Assembly: GCA_035235625.1 (NCBI GenBank)
Contig: CP141140.1
Coordinates: 25,626,685 to 25,690,684 of the forward strand
Length of the DNA: 64,000 nt
Reading direction: 5' to 3'
Origin: Saururus chinensis
Taxonomy: Eukaryota > Streptophyta > Magnoliopsida > Piperales > Saururaceae
Below are positions 22,868 to 36,049 of the stretch, one piece after another. The position numbers were made by a program, and so were the translations under genes. The notes under the pieces are model-generated. The model was not told where the DNA came from. It saw nothing but the letters and a program-made list of their open reading frames with translations, and made no database searches. Within the stretch, counting starts at the first letter, position 1. Every line of letters starts with the position of its first letter.

Positions 22868-25800
22868 TATAAGATCTCTAACTTTAACCCGGTTTAATTT
22901 TGATTTAATCTTATGTTATTATGTGGTTTTGTTTAAATTTTTCGGTTTGACTTGATTTTGGTGTTAACAGTTAGTAAATATGGTTTTAACAAAATTTTGT
23001 TTTATTTTTTATAATTTTTAATATCAAACTTCATTTATCTTTTTTTTAGGGATTTTATGGAAATTTTTCATAAATTAAGGGTGCAATCCTCACTGTGGGC
23101 CCCACATCCACAATTGGACAGCATGTGTCCCACATGACCCTAAACTTCAATCATTTTATTATAATGAGTTTTAGAATTTTTAAACTCATTTTTAGCCCTA
23201 AAATGACTCAAATTAGTCACTAGGGTGTTTTTATTCGTATTTATAGCCCAGCAGTTTATATTTATAACCCAATAGCTTACTATATAAGGAAAACCCTAAC
23301 CCATTTCCCAATTGGGAAAGGGGTGTGCTAGGAGGCAAGATGGTGCCCTAACCCCACTGCGCAAAGAGGAAAATCCGATATAAGTGAGTTTTTAGTACTA
23401 ATCTTTCAGGTTTTCTCTTAATCTCTCTTATCTCTATATTCCCCTAAATGGATTCTTGATTTATTTCATTATAAATACTATGTTTTAATTTTGATTTCAA
23501 ACCCTAAAAGGGGAATTTTCATTTTTAATGAAAGGAAATCATATATGTATTCAAGGTTATTTAAGCTTAATTGTCAATTTTAATTAAGTATTAACTAAAA
23601 CCCTAATTTTGGTTAGCGTTTCATGAGGAGTAGAGCTTCAATTTCGATCCAAGGACTTCTTGAAGGTAAGGGGTTTTCATCTCATGCAGTTTAATTATTT
23701 GGATTTCATGTTTGAGTGGTTCAAGCAGGTTCTTGCTTATTTATGTGCTTTAATAGTGGATTATTAAAAGCATGTCATTTATGTTGATTTTCTTGTGATT
23801 AAGCTTAAAAATGGTTAGATCTACCATGTTTTAGGTTTGTATTTTGATATCATGAAGTTTTAAAGTGATTTTAGAATTTTCCTAGAGTTTTTGGGTATTT
23901 TTGGTTTGATTTTTGTGAGGTTGAAGACAAACTAGAAATTGGGCATAAAGTGAACTGTTAAGGGCCTTAGAATGGCCCAACAGGCATTCAACTGGCTGAT
24001 CGAACGGCCTGGCATTTGAACTGCCCAACAGGGCGTTTGAATGGCCAAACAGTAGTTTTTGCCATTCTTATACTTTTTTGCCATTTCTTGTTCTCTCTCC
24101 ATGAATCTAATTTATTATGATTAGAATGAGTTATTATTACCTATAAATGCTGATGGGATTGAATGAAGGCATCTTGGACTTTATGATTTAGCTTAAGCAT
24201 GATTTAGGCTATGTTTGGTTAATTTTAGCATGATATTCTACTTGTCTTAAATTCATGTTTGATAACCACTTTATAATTTATTAATGATTACAGTAGGTTT
24301 AACTATGATGATGTATAAATTTGCTTGCACATATATATTAATTCTTGGTGTATCATGTTCCCATGTTTTAGCTTAGGTATGGTGAAGTTTATCCTTGTCT
24401 CAGTTTAGCATGATGTTATACTTGTCTTGAACCCGTATTTCAATATTTTTATCAAACTTGCATCATGATTCCAGTAGGGTAGGACTATGATAAAATTATG
24501 GATGCATGTATATCACATTGATTATGATTTATCCATATTTCACTTGTCTTAGCTAGGCTTGAAGATTGCCAATTATTTACACACTTGTGTAGATGTTTGT
24601 GATTTTATTTGACACCAATGGACCATGATTGATGCACATGTGGACTGATTTGAGCATGTCTCATGTAGCATTGCTTACATATGTACCAAATTGTATGCAT
24701 CATGAAAATGATTCATAAATGAGATTAATCGTGATTAGCCATGTTTGATAGATTGGGTGCAATTGGATGTCAATGCTTGTCGGATTAATTGATCGGAGGC
24801 TTATCGATTTGGTGTTACATCCGAAAGGACGCGGTTTTACGTCTAATGGACGGGTTTTACATCCCTCGAGGACAGGTTTCCTCCCTGGGTTGAGAAGAGC
24901 AGAATGCTATGTGTGTGTTATTTGATAAGTTATCTGGACCCTGAAATCCAGGTGGTATGTCTAAGTGCACCGGCTTACCACGTATCGTGCTCAGGAGTAT
25001 CTTGATGAGCAGTTGTGCTCGGGGCTCTGCCCTTGATGAGGAGTCGTGCTCAAGGTTTTCGATCTTGATAAGCATATTTATTTTCCTCAATTTGTGTGAC
25101 ATTTACCATTTGTTGTTGCATGTGTATGGAAGGTTATGCTCTTTGACACAAATGTTGTGTAGGGATCAGGGAGATTATGTTACACATGTGATGATGGCTT
25201 TATTTACATGATATGCTAGATAGTATGTTTGAGACACTTGATTTGCAGGGTGAACGTTTTTCATTGAGAAATAGATATGCATGATATGTTAATGTTGAGA
25301 AGTTAATCATACAGGATGTGATTATGTTAGAAAATTTTACATGTTTACACATGAGGTGTATGTGTGTATGAGCTATGTTGAACCCATTATGCACAGGAGG
25401 CATGAGTATGTGATGATGAGATAATATAGATTACAGCATGATATTCAAGCAACATGGCTATGTGATAGTGAGATATGATAGATATAACATGATATATAGG
25501 TGGCTTGAATATGTGATGATGTGATATGTCATATAGCGTGACATGCAAGTGGCATAAAAAATGTGTGGATGAGGTATAGTACACGTAGCATGATATGCAA
25601 TTGGCATGAGAATGTGTCGATAAGATATGTTAGAGATAGCATGACATGCATGTGGCATGAGTAGATGCTTAAGGATTGTAAATTATGACATGAATGTACA
25701 GGTTTATGTGGATATCCCATGATGAATGGGTATTGTGGTTGATTATGCGATGAGTATTATGTGATTTTCCTGTATGTTATTTTTTATTTACTTTCTGTTT

Positions 25801-26310
25801 TTAAAACCCTTGTTGAGCTTGTGGCTCACCCCTCTTTTGTTTGTGGTATTATTTTGGAGCTGCATGTTGTGCCATGCAGGTGGTCCTGATGGACTCTATG
25901 TAGAACGTGTTGTTGGCGATGATCCTTAGGAGGGGTTTCTTAGAGATTATGGGTTTTATTATTGTTTTTATAGCATATTGTGTTAAGACCTTTATATACT
26001 TGATTATACTTCACACTTTATTAGCCAATGTTGGCTTAGAATTTTATTAGCCATTGGGGGCTTAGACTCATACTTTAGCCATGTGTGAGCTATTTAAGAC
26101 TATGTATGTGGGTATGTGTGTGGACTAATGTTTAACTAGTAGTCCTTTGTTGCTCATTTTGCTTTTGTGCAATGGGTATGTACGAACTTCGTAGTGTTTT
26201 AGCAAAGGATGGGTTGTCTTCCACAATCCAACGATACTTTGTCGTATTGCATGCCGCTTCCTCTTTGGATTGGTTTCGGCTTGGGGGATAGAGTGTGCTG
26301 GGGCATGATA
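22868..26310 (+). mobile_element. Solo LTR C (3,443 bp) with GTTGC target duplication
   Basis: Starts TATAAGATCTC (family consensus TGTAAGATCCC) and ends GGGGCATGATA. GTTGC flanks both sides (22,863-22,867 and 26,311-26,315). Its left part matches the reverse complement of LTR D (29,865-33,280) and of LTR E (43,706-47,212), including the AACCCGGTTTA start region, the GTGGGCCCCAC block near 23,095 and the TCGAACGGCC cluster near 24,000. Minisatellite copies lie at 25,400-25,665. Confidence 0.92.
25400..25665 (+). repeat. Minisatellite in LTR C, about 51-52 bp unit, 5 copies
   Basis: Successive units begin near 25,407, 25,459, 25,510, 25,561 and 25,612, with core TATGTGATGATGAGATAT and AGCATGATATGCAAGTGGC. 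LTRs D and E carry tandem repeats at the equivalent distance from the LTR start. Confidence 0.8.
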
Positions 26311-26315
26311 GTTGC

Positions 26316-26734
26316 AATTATGGTTTTTTTCAAGCAATTGTGGATTGTGTCAGGGCTGCCCCCTATCTCCTATTTTATTTGTTCTGGTTGTGCAATCTTT
26401 TATTTACATTCTCTGTGATTATCATAATGACAATATGATTATTGTTCCCTTAAGAAATGTTGTTGGTGTTTCACACTAGTTTTTTTCATATGACATTCTA
26501 TTATTCTCTCAGGCTTCTATTCCTTTTGATAATGGTGTTAGGAGGTCATTGACTTGTTCTATTAGATTAGTGGTCTTATAGCAAATGCAGATAGAAGTTG
26601 AATATTCTTCTCTATATGTGTGCCCATATCCTTTATTAGTTTCATTCTTTTTTAGCAGGCTGAAAAAAGACTCATCTCCTATGTTGGAAGGCTAGAGCTC
26701 ATCAAATTAGTTCTATTGAGTAAGCATATAAAAA
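26316..26734 (+). pseudogene. LINE ORF2 segment 3: RT palm/thumb remnant
   Basis: Continues segment 2 after the solo LTR. Frameshifted pieces correspond to GLRQGCPLSPYLF (seen as GCAATTGTGGATTGTGTCAG and onward). Near the end VGRLELIKLVLLS matches the L1 block AGRL.LIKSVL. It stops at the CACTA end at 26,735; the remaining 3' part was not found. Confidence 0.8.
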
Positions 26735-27279
26735 CACTACAAGAAAAAAACTATTAGTGACACTTTTAAGCATCACTAATAGTACTAAAAGCGTCGCTAA
26801 TAGTCATTGACAACACTTGGAAAGGGTTGCTAAGTGCATTGAAATAAGTCCTGTCGCAACTGCTCATTTTCAATGCATATAAAAAGTGCCTCTAATAGTA
26901 GTAGTATTTGTGACTCTATTTTTATGTCTCTAATAATATATTATTAGTGACACTTTAGAAAATGTTGCTAATATGAAAAGTATTTTAAAAAAATAAAAAA
27001 CCATATTAGCAACACTTTTTGTGAGTCGCTAATAAAACAATTTAAAATTAATAAAAACCTTATTAGCGACTCTTTTAAAAGCATCGCTAATAAAGAAAAA
27101 ATAATAGTAACCTTATTAGTGATCCTTACAAAAGTGTCGCTAATAGAGAAAAATGATAAAAATAATAAAATCAATTATTAGCTATGCTTTAAAAAGCATC
27201 GCTAATAGAAAAAACTTAAAAAATCGCTTATTAGTGACGCTTTAAAAAGTGTCGCAAATAAACTAAAAAAAAAAGGAAA

Positions 27280-27765
27280 GAGGGGCACTTGACTCCTCCA
27301 GCAGCTGCAAGGGAGTTGGGGGAGTGGGGGAAAGGGGGATCAGGGGGAAGAGGGGGTGGCATCGGAATCCGACAGCCAAGCCTGATTTGGAGCCTGCGGG
27401 GCAGTGGAAGGGTGAGCATGGAATGGGATGGGGGAAAACATGGGAGAGAGTGGGGAGCCAAAGGGGATAGGGGGAGGAAGAGGGGGCGGCACTAGAATCT
27501 AGCGGTGAAGCTGGATCTAATACCACCTTCTCCTCCCCTGCGTCAGTGGGGCAGTGGAAGTGGAGGGGGAGGGGAAGGGGGTAAAATAGGGAAGGGGGTA
27601 GAGCGAGGGAGTAGTCGATGGGAGGGTGGAGGAAGATGGGGCAGCACAGGAATCCGGTGGTAGAGTCAGATCCGGAGTCATTTTCAACTCTCTGGTGTCG
27701 GTGGGCCAATTGAAGAGGAGCGGGAGGTGAAGGGGAGAAAAGAAAAAAAATGGAGACAACGGTCA
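27280..27765. repeat. GC-rich island of CACTA-3
   Basis: G-rich on the plus strand, with a low-complexity open frame on the minus strand (27,766-27,263). It is followed by GCGCAGGAAAATTTTGGCC..CATAGGCAAAATT (27,774-27,812), the same neighbour module as in the other CACTA elements. Confidence 0.65.
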
Positions 27766-28298
27766 ATTAAATAAGCGCAGGAAAATTTTGGCCACACGCA
27801 TAGGCAAAATTACGCCCATCCTATACATCAGACCCTGACGAAGTGTCGCTAATTGTCTACCATTTGCAGTATTCTTGGCAAAGTGCCACTAGTGTTATTC
27901 CTATTTGCAACACTTGATTAGAAACATCGCAAATAGTAACCTATTTGTGACGCTTCTAATGAAGCGTCGCTAAATGTATACATTTATGTTTAAAAACAAA
28001 CTTTATTTTATTCCTCTCAATGTTACCTTCTCTCTCTTTTCTCTCTCTTTCTCTCTCTCTTCTATCTAGCTTCTCTCTCAAGCCCTCCCTCACCTCTTTC
28101 TTCTCTCACTCTCTCTTTATCTCCTCTTTCTTCTCTCTCTCTCCTGTCTCTTTCTTTACTATCTCCTTCTCTCTCCCTCTCCTCTCTTCTCTCTCTCTCT
28201 TCTCTCCCTTCTCTCTCTCCCTCTTTTCTCTCTCTTTTCTTTCTCCCACGAGCATAGTGTAAGCCCCAAGGAGAAAATGGGGAAATTTTTTTTTATTA

Positions 28299-29643
28299 TA
28301 TATTATATTTTAAAAATAAAACAAAATGTACTTGATACTTAGACATCATGTTCATGCCTAGAATCACATTAAAATCAATCATAGGCAAGATAATCAAATC
28401 AACATGCAACTCATGCCCATCAATCCACATAGAAACCTTCTCAAGATATTCCCCTGCCCGAAGGGAAGACGAAGGAGTAGACACACGCAATGGAATGGAT
28501 AGCAACTTATGATCAACATCAAGCTCATGAGCAAAATGTGGAGAGATGAAAGGGTGAGAAGAACCGGTATACCTTAGCATAGTGAGAGGCAATGATGATC
28601 ATATCTTCCACTACGCTGGAAGAGTTGGCTGCCTCATGGGCCGAAATAGCATACACCTTGCCCTCATTGACCGGCCCTTCCCCTTAGCATCTTGCTGCCC
28701 GGTTGGTGGTGTACCTGGGGCCTCCCTTGTGGCCTTCCCTGCTGCCTTAGACCAACATTAGGTGACACTAGTGGACGCCTCTGTGTACCATTAGCCCTTT
28801 GAGGACACTCACTAACATAGTGTCCCTTCGCTGACATCCACAACAAGTAACTCTCGGACGACGATCAAGGTGGTCTTGCTGCACATGGTGGGTATTGTGC
28901 CTCACATGGTGATCATCATGACGCTTATGGCTCTGGCGGTTATGGGTATCCTCCTATCTTGGCCTCTTAGGCTATTGCCCCTTCTTCCTCATGAAATCAT
29001 TCGAGTCCCGTTCCACCACAATGGCGATCTCAAGCACCTCTGCTAAAGTCTTGTAGAAAGGGAATCACTCGGCCTTTGATTAAGGGCCTCAGTCCATCCT
29101 CGAACTCTCTTGCACGCTCATATTCATCGCCAAAGAAGCAAGGTGTGAAGCGTTAAAGATCCATAAATTTAGTCTCGTACGACAACACAGTCATGGATCC
29201 CTCTGAAGGTTCAGGAACTCCTTCTCTTCCCGCACGTGGAGGGGGAAGTACTTGTCATTGAAGGCTGACAAGAATTCCTCCCAGGGAATGTCCATGCACC
29301 CCTAGAACCTCGACCTCTCCATAGATAACCACCACCACTGAGTCTCGCCCTCAAAAGTGAAGACTGGAAGGCGAGTCTTCTCCTCTGTGCATCGTGTGCC
29401 ACTCAAGAATTTCTCCATGTGGAGTCTCCAGTTATCCGCCTCGGAAGCATCCAACCCACCTTTGAAGATAGGGGGGTTAAACTTCTTGAATCCCTCAAGC
29501 AAGAGAGACTTGGACCCGCTGTCACTACCATGTTTCACCTAGAAAACCTGTGTCAACCCCTCAATGGTAGTCAACATGTCGTCGATTCTAGGGTCTCGGG
29601 CACCCCGACGGTTATTAGGGCCTACATGATAAGAGCCAGCCAT
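28299..29643 (-). pseudogene. Gypsy gag-protease remnant of element D
   Basis: The minus frame starts MAGSYHVGPNNRRGARDPR at 29,643. It has a gag core (GLDASEADNWRLHMEKFLSG and ETQWWW, 29,300-29,460), a broken zinc knuckle (GHYVSECPQ, near 28,830) and a retropepsin region (SSHPFISPHFAHEL, then RVSTPSS, 28,300-28,590). The protease Asp-Ser/Thr-Gly site reads YTG, so the catalytic Asp is lost. Several in-frame stops occur. The body ends abruptly near 28,327 in CACTA sequence; pol and the 3' LTR are missing. Confidence 0.88.
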
Positions 29644-29845
29644 CTACACAATAACTAGTCATTGATCATACAACCTATTAACACAATCAACACATGCTAC
29701 AAGCACACAATCAAACCAGCAACAATCAAGACAAACAACTAATAGAATTCCACATTGCTAGTTATGTCTAAGTCGTTTATCACCTCACACCCCATTAACC
29801 TTTAAGACTCATCACTTAACCTCATTTACTCTTGAACAAAGAGGT

Positions 29846-29857
29846 TCTACGATACCA
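29846..29857 (-). other. Primer-binding site of gypsy element D
   Basis: The minus strand reads TTTTTGGTATCGTAGAACC a few bases after the LTR end GGGGTGTCACA. It resembles the initiator-Met tRNA complement TGGTATCAGAGC, which marks 29,865-33,280 as a 5' LTR. Confidence 0.6.
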
Positions 29858-29864
29858 AAAACAT

Positions 29865-32800
29865 TGTGACACCCCGGCACCCACCCAACCCGAGCCGAAC
29901 CCGGTCCAAGGGAAGGTCGGTGCGTACAGGGGCAATGAAAGATTGAACTAACAGAAGACTTAACCCCTTAAACGGGTGACACAACACAAAGTGGTGCACC
30001 TAATTACTTTGTACAAGAGGAAATATGGAGAAATAAGCACAATATAATCATAATTAGTCCTCAACAAGTAAACACATCCATAAGTCTCTAAGCCCTCTCA
30101 TGGCTTAAGTTAAAAGTCTACATGAGTCTAAAGCCAACATGGCGAACATAGTATATATCATAATTGTCAAAACATAAAACTCCAAACAACAAGTTGCATA
30201 GACAACATGATATGTAGGGCCTCTAGGCACACTCTCCTACTCCAAACCGCCCACCAATCATTCCTCATTAGAGGGAATCCTGGCCGTCTTCATGTCACAC
30301 CATGTAGCCCCAAAATAGAAAACACACAAAAAAGAGGGGTGAGTAAAAATATTCATCAAGATTTTGCATTTCGAAAAAAAAATCTGAAATCATTATAGAT
30401 ATTCCACACAGAATCCATCACATATAACACCCCCATTTATTTTGGGACAATCATATGACCTGTGCATATATCATGACAATTCATGACATACACATGTTCA
30501 TAATATCATCACCATATCTCCTGCATACCATTCCACATGGCATATCATCTTATTCATGATTTATTCTCAATGCATACAACCATCCTGCATAACATATCGC
30601 AATATCATCTCATTCATGATCCATCCTTATTGCATACAACCATCCTGCATAAGAGTGTCTCAATCAAACTACCCATAGTATGGACAATTATCATCAATCA
30701 TAAGCATTCACCCTGCATAAGAAGTGTCTCTAACACACTAACCATAATCATGCATATCAACCATATCCACATGTGTCACATAAACTCAATTATCCCTACA
30801 CAACCTATGTAATTGGGTATAATAATATCTCATATAAATGCATTATCAACAACGGTGCATGTCTCCATCATGAAGAGAAATAACAATCATACCACCCGCT
30901 TTGGACATAATCCAATTTCTTAAATGGAAACCTAGGGCATTAGCCCACCCTGGACATAATCTGATTTCCTAAATGGAAACGTAGGGTGTTGGGGTAGTCA
31001 GCCCCTCTACTCACCCTGGACAATCCAAAAGGAAGGTTTGATTTCCTCAAGTAAACCTAGAGTAGTCTGCTTGCCCTGGACAGTCCTGGCTAGGACCGTC
31101 CATTCTTCTTACAGAAACCTAGAGTAGTGTGTTCACCCTAGACATCTCTTGCGGGGGAGAGTCCAATTTCCCCAAAAGAAACCTATAACACATGGTAGCC
31201 GATGCACGAGGACATACCATACTAGATTCTCAGGGTCAAGATGACTCAATAAATTAACCTCAACCGCAATAACTCATCTCAATTCAACTCAACCTAGGGA
31301 AGATCCATGCACCACATAGAAACTCAAAACGAAATCATGTCCTTTCAGACCCAACCTAATCGATAAGCCATCAATCGATTAATCTGGCAAGAAATATCAC
31401 TCAATTGCATCCAATCGATCAATTCTGGTTAATCTCAATAAATCTCATTGGTAAACCATTTTCATGATGCATGCAACATGGTACATATGTGGCCAACATT
31501 GCGTTAATTCTAATTCATGAGATGTACTCCCATCAGCATATATGCGTCATTCATAATCCATATGTGTCCAATAATTACCATAATTAACTCCAAAATGTGT
31601 ACATAGTAATAATGTTCAATTCTAAGCATAGACATATGCATCATGAACAAACAATCGTCAAACTACACACATGTTCTCATAATTTAATCATGGCTCCTCC
31701 TTACTAAAATCATGGATAAAACCATCAAAAATCATGAGTCCAATTCAATTACAACCTTATGCTAGACTTAGGTAAGCATACTCATCACTACACTTAAGCT
31801 AAACATGGAAATATAATTCACCCATAACTTAGCATGACATGTAAAAGTATCCAAGCCCATTCTCATGTTTTAAAATTGCTGAAATCTTAAGTAAAACATG
31901 GAGAATCACTCAACATGAATTTTGGATAAGAATAATAACATGTTAAAATCCAATAACATGTAACTACTTTCATACTTGAACATCATTGTAGCTTTCAAGA
32001 TAGTATTCATGTCTTCACAGTAGCATTTCCAAGTAAAATCACTCATCATAATCATAATAAATGAGATTTAAGAAAAAAACATTAAAATGAACAAAAATAC
32101 TCAAAATGAAAAAGTCATTCGATCGGCCAGAAGGCTGTTCGAACGACTGGCTATTTGATCGGCCTATAGGGCCGTTCGAACACCAACATAGTAACTCTGG
32201 TTCGTCTTCAACCTTGTAAACCCAAAACCGAAAATACACAAAATTGACATAAACCTTGAAATCTCACTTCCAAACATCACAATATTGAAATATAAGCTCA
32301 GAGAATGATAGATCTAGTCATTAATCAACTAAAACACAAGGAAATCGTTAGAAAGATCATGTTTAACATAACCTACCATTAAAGCTCAACATCAAGCAAA
32401 ACCCACATAAATCATCCCAAACTTCAAATCTGAAACATAGGCCCAATTTTGACAGAATAACCCTTACCTTCAGAGAGATCTTGGTCCGAAATTGAATCTT
32501 GAATCTCTTCAAATCCCTACCTACATTTAGGGTTTAGTTAACACCTTAATAAATCCGATTATTGAAGCTTAAATCACTTGAAAACTCATAGATCTAGGGC
32601 TTGCTTTGTTCCAAAACGAAAATCCCTCATTAGAGGTTTAAAATATAAATTAAAATCAAAAACTTTAGTGGTGTAAAACAAGATTTAACCTTGGAAAAGA
32701 TGGGATTAAGAGAGATTAGGCAAAACCCTAAGACATTAATAAAAAAATAGAGACTAATCTTACCTTAATCAAGTTTTCCTCTTATGGAATGGGGATTAGG

Positions 32801-33280
32801 GCTTCTCAGCCTCTCAGATCTCAGCCCTTCCCAAATGGGAATGAAGCTCGAGTTTTCTATTTATAATAAGTTATTGGGTATACGAATTAGAAAACAGGGG
32901 TACGAATAGAATTTTGCACTAAAAATAGGTAATTTGCTCATTTTAGGTCTAAAACAAAGTTTACAATTTTTGAAACACATTGATAATGAAATAGGCCAGG
33001 TTTAGAGTCTTGTGCGACCTGTCACCCTAAATTACAAACGTGGGGCCCACGGTGGGACCCGCACCATAATTTTTCAAAAAATTACCAAAAAATTCTAAAT
33101 TTTCTAGAAAAATTTGGATAAACTTAGTTTAGCATAAAAACCAATAAAATGAAGAAAACATTGATTAAAACAATCTTTAACCATCTTTAATCCCAAAACG
33201 ATATAAACTCACCAAATTAACACTAAAACCACATAATAACAACATAATTAACTAAAATAAACCGGGCTAGGGATCTTACA
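29865..33280 (-). mobile_element. LTR D (3,416 bp), 5' LTR of gypsy element D
   Basis: The minus strand runs TGTAAGATCCCTAGCCCGG to GGGGTGTCACA. It is related along its length to LTRs C and E. Tandem repeats lie at 30,530-30,770 and a GATCGGCC/TTCGAACG cluster at 32,110-32,180. The adjoining primer site and gag show it is part of an element rather than a solo LTR. Confidence 0.88.
30530..30770 (-). repeat. Minisatellite in LTR D, roughly 60 bp unit
   Basis: Repeated blocks of CATACAACCATCCTGCATAA and TATCATCTCATTCATGATCC recur with spacing of about 60 bp over four partial copies. The position relative to the LTR start equals that of the arrays in LTRs C and E. Confidence 0.6.
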
Positions 33281-33354
33281 AATATAATTTTAATTTTTGG
33301 GATTTTTTATTTTATATTATATTTGAAAATTAATAAAAATAAAATAAAATAAAA

Positions 33355-33640
33355 TATAATGGCGGCCCATAGCAATATGCGTTACTAATAGCCTAGGTAT
33401 TTACGACACATAGGAATATACAACACAAATACCCAATGCATATTCATATGCATCAGTAATACATTTTATTTTAATTTTATTTTATTATTTCTAAAATATA
33501 ATTCCTCCCTTCTCTGTTTATCTCTACCTTTGCCTCTCTTCTCTCTCTCTCCGCTTTCTCTCTTTCCTCTGTCTCTACTCTCTTCTTTCTCTCTCCCCCT
33601 CTATCTTCTCTTTCTCTCTCCTCTCTCTCCATCTCTCTAT
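33355..33640. repeat. CACTA-type palindromes and CT tract between retroelements
   Basis: Units such as CATAGCAATATGCGTTACTA and CATATGCATCAGTAATA are followed by a CT tract (33,500-33,640). These are CACTA-3 modules stranded between gypsy element D and the LTR fragment at 33,641. Confidence 0.7.
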
Positions 33641-33810
33641 AACACCCAATGTTTCGACTATGCCTAAACTGAGTGGTTGGGGTAATTATGTAATTTTTAA
33701 TAAAATTTTAAGGGGTTTGAAGGGATGAAATCACAGTATATGAGTAGAACTCAAAGTAACGAGTGTAACGAATCAAAGAACACATGAAACGGAGGTTGGG
33801 AGCCCTAATT
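33641..33810 (+). repeat. LTR fragment of the A/B family
   Basis: Begins TATAACACCCAATG and contains GTAACGAGTGTAACGAATC and ACGGAGGTTGGGAGCC in the same order as solo LTRs A and B. Similarity stops near 33,810, where different sequence begins. Confidence 0.65.
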
Positions 33811-34069
33811 GCAGGTATCTCCTTCATCTTTTCACAGAAGTCATGATACCAAATGACTGACTCCCACACGTCAAAACCAAACATGGTAGGTATCCAAAAT
33901 GTAAGTTGATGGTTAATTAACTAACCATAGAACCACATCACTCATCTCACATTCACTCCAGAAGCCGTAATACCCTATGGACAGGGGACATAGCAGAGAG
34001 TGCTAGCACTCAAAACATAACATTCTTTTTTAAAACAAATTTAGATCAAACATTCTAGATTCAAATCAT

Positions 34070-35290
34070 ACTCAGAACAAACATTTCAAACCAAACTAGA
34101 CTTGAAATCGAAATTCATCTCAACGCACTAGTAGAATCAACATTGGAGCTATCGACTAACCCCCATGTCCCATACCACAAGCGTTTGATGGTTTATTCGC
34201 AATAATTCTACTATCCATCAAAACAGCTTTACTAATTTCAAATGAAACCAATTTGAAATCAAAATTCATATCAATGTACTAGCAGAATTAGCATTGGAGC
34301 TATCCATTAACCCCCATGTCCCATACCATGAGCGTTTGATAGTTTCTCCATAGTAATTCTCTTGTCCACTGAGACAACTTTACAATTTCAAATCACTTTT
34401 CAAAACACAGAGGATTTGAACTTAATTTTCGTTTCAAATCCACCAACAAACTCAACCTTAGAGCGGTCCACTAATACCACGCATCCCGTACCACGAGTAT
34501 TTGGCAGTTTTTCTTAAGGAATGTCACTGTCTTTTTAAAAAAAATTAATTTCAATACACCAGAAGAACTAGCCTAAGAGTGATCCACTAATACCACGTAT
34601 TCCATACCATGGGCGTTTAATAGTCCCTCCTACGTAATTCCACTATTTTTCTAAAAATAACTTTCAAAATACACATATTTCAAAATTGAATCTTAAGTCA
34701 ATATATCAGCAGAAAATATTGTAGAGCTTTCCACTAACAAGGTACATCCCATATCATGGATTTTAGTGGTTTCTCCTTAGCAACTCTACTGCCCTTCAAA
34801 ATCTATTCATTTTATAGGAAAATGAATTTTTTCTTTGAAACAAACAATTAGAAATCGAATGCTATTTTCAACACACCGGAAAAACTTACCCTAGAGCTAT
34901 CCACTAACACCTCATGTCCCAAACCATGGGTGTCTCTTGGCCTCTCCAAGGTGGTAGCACCGTCTTTCAAAACACGTGTCTTGAACTTTCAAAATATAGG
35001 TATTTCAAAGTTCAATTTTTATTTCAATATATCAGCAAAACTAACTCTAGAGTTTTCCACTATTACTCACGTCCCATACCACACGTGTTTGATGGTTAGT
35101 CTTAGGTAGTTCCACTATCCTTCAAAACATATTTGTTTCTTAATCAAATAAATTTTCTCAAATGGACAATTCGAAATCAAATTTGATTTCAATACCCTGG
35201 TAGAATTAATCGTAGAGTCTTCCACTGGCGCCTCAAGTCCCATACCACGGGTGTTTAGTGGTTACTCCTTAGTAATTCTACCAATATTTA
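34070..35290. repeat. Tandem array, eight units of about 150 bp
   Basis: A block (C/T)CCACTAA....CATGTCCCATACCAC.(A/G)GCGTTTGATGGTTT.TCC..AGTAATTC.AC recurs. Its CATACCAC-type core starts at 34,171, 34,322, 34,487, 34,603, 34,750, 34,920, 35,075 and 35,241, so spacing is 116-170 bp. The array lies in what appears to be the untranslated internal region of a minus-strand gypsy element whose primer site is at 36,033-36,044. Copies are well diverged. No open frame spans it. Confidence 0.85.
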
Positions 35291-36049
35291 AAATAAATTA
35301 GATAGACTACATAAAATCGAGATTGCTAAAATAATTTTAGAAACTCATGTAATAGATTCAGAAAGAATATTTTCGATTGATTCAAATTTACAATTGGAAT
35401 TTGTAAAGTAGAGTCCAGATTTCAAATCATTCCTTATCAAAATTCACAAAATAGGAATTTGTCTTGAATCCGATGTAACACATACAAAATGGAATTTCAA
35501 AGCACAATCGATACAACTTATTTAGAACAAAATTTTTAAATCACTTCTGATTAAAAATTAGAATTCGTAAAAATAAAGTTTTCATTAAATCCAATATCAT
35601 ACGGATAGAATAGAAAGTTCAATTTCCAAATTCCTAGTTACCCAAGATTTAGAAAATAAATTTTAAATAATTACTGTTTCAAAAGGGAAATTCCTAAAAT
35701 TTGTGGTTATATCAATCCGATACAACCCAAGTAGGATAAAAATTCCAATATCAGAGTTGAGAGCATTTTTTATGCCAAACCAACAAAATAGAATTACATA
35801 TCAAAACCCGATACAACATTTTCGTAAAAAAAATTTCAAAATCATTTTAGATTCAAGATCAAAATTCATAAAATTGATGTTCTTATCATATCCATTGCAA
35901 CACATGTAAAATAGAATGTACCAATCTTAAATTCGATGTAACTCAGTGAGAACAAGATTCAAGATTAATTCTGATTTAAAATCGAGATCAAAATATATTT
36001 TTTCAACACATTTTCCTCTCGTAGACAGAGAAATGCCCTGATACCATTT
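35291..36049 (-). repeat. Internal region and primer-binding site of a minus-strand gypsy element
   Basis: AT-rich sequence with loosely repeated motifs (AAAATCGAGAT, TTCAAATCATT, AAAATAGAAT) at about 110 bp spacing. Next to the LTR end at 36,050 the minus strand reads AAATGGTATCAGGGCATTTC, a good match to the initiator-Met tRNA primer site TGGTATCAGAGC. No gag was recognised. Confidence 0.55.

Noticed and set aside
29860-33285. LTR D as a solo LTR with AACAT/AATAT flanks.
   Set aside because: The flanks differ at one base, and a primer-binding site plus gag follow directly, so it is a 5' LTR and the resemblance is probably chance.
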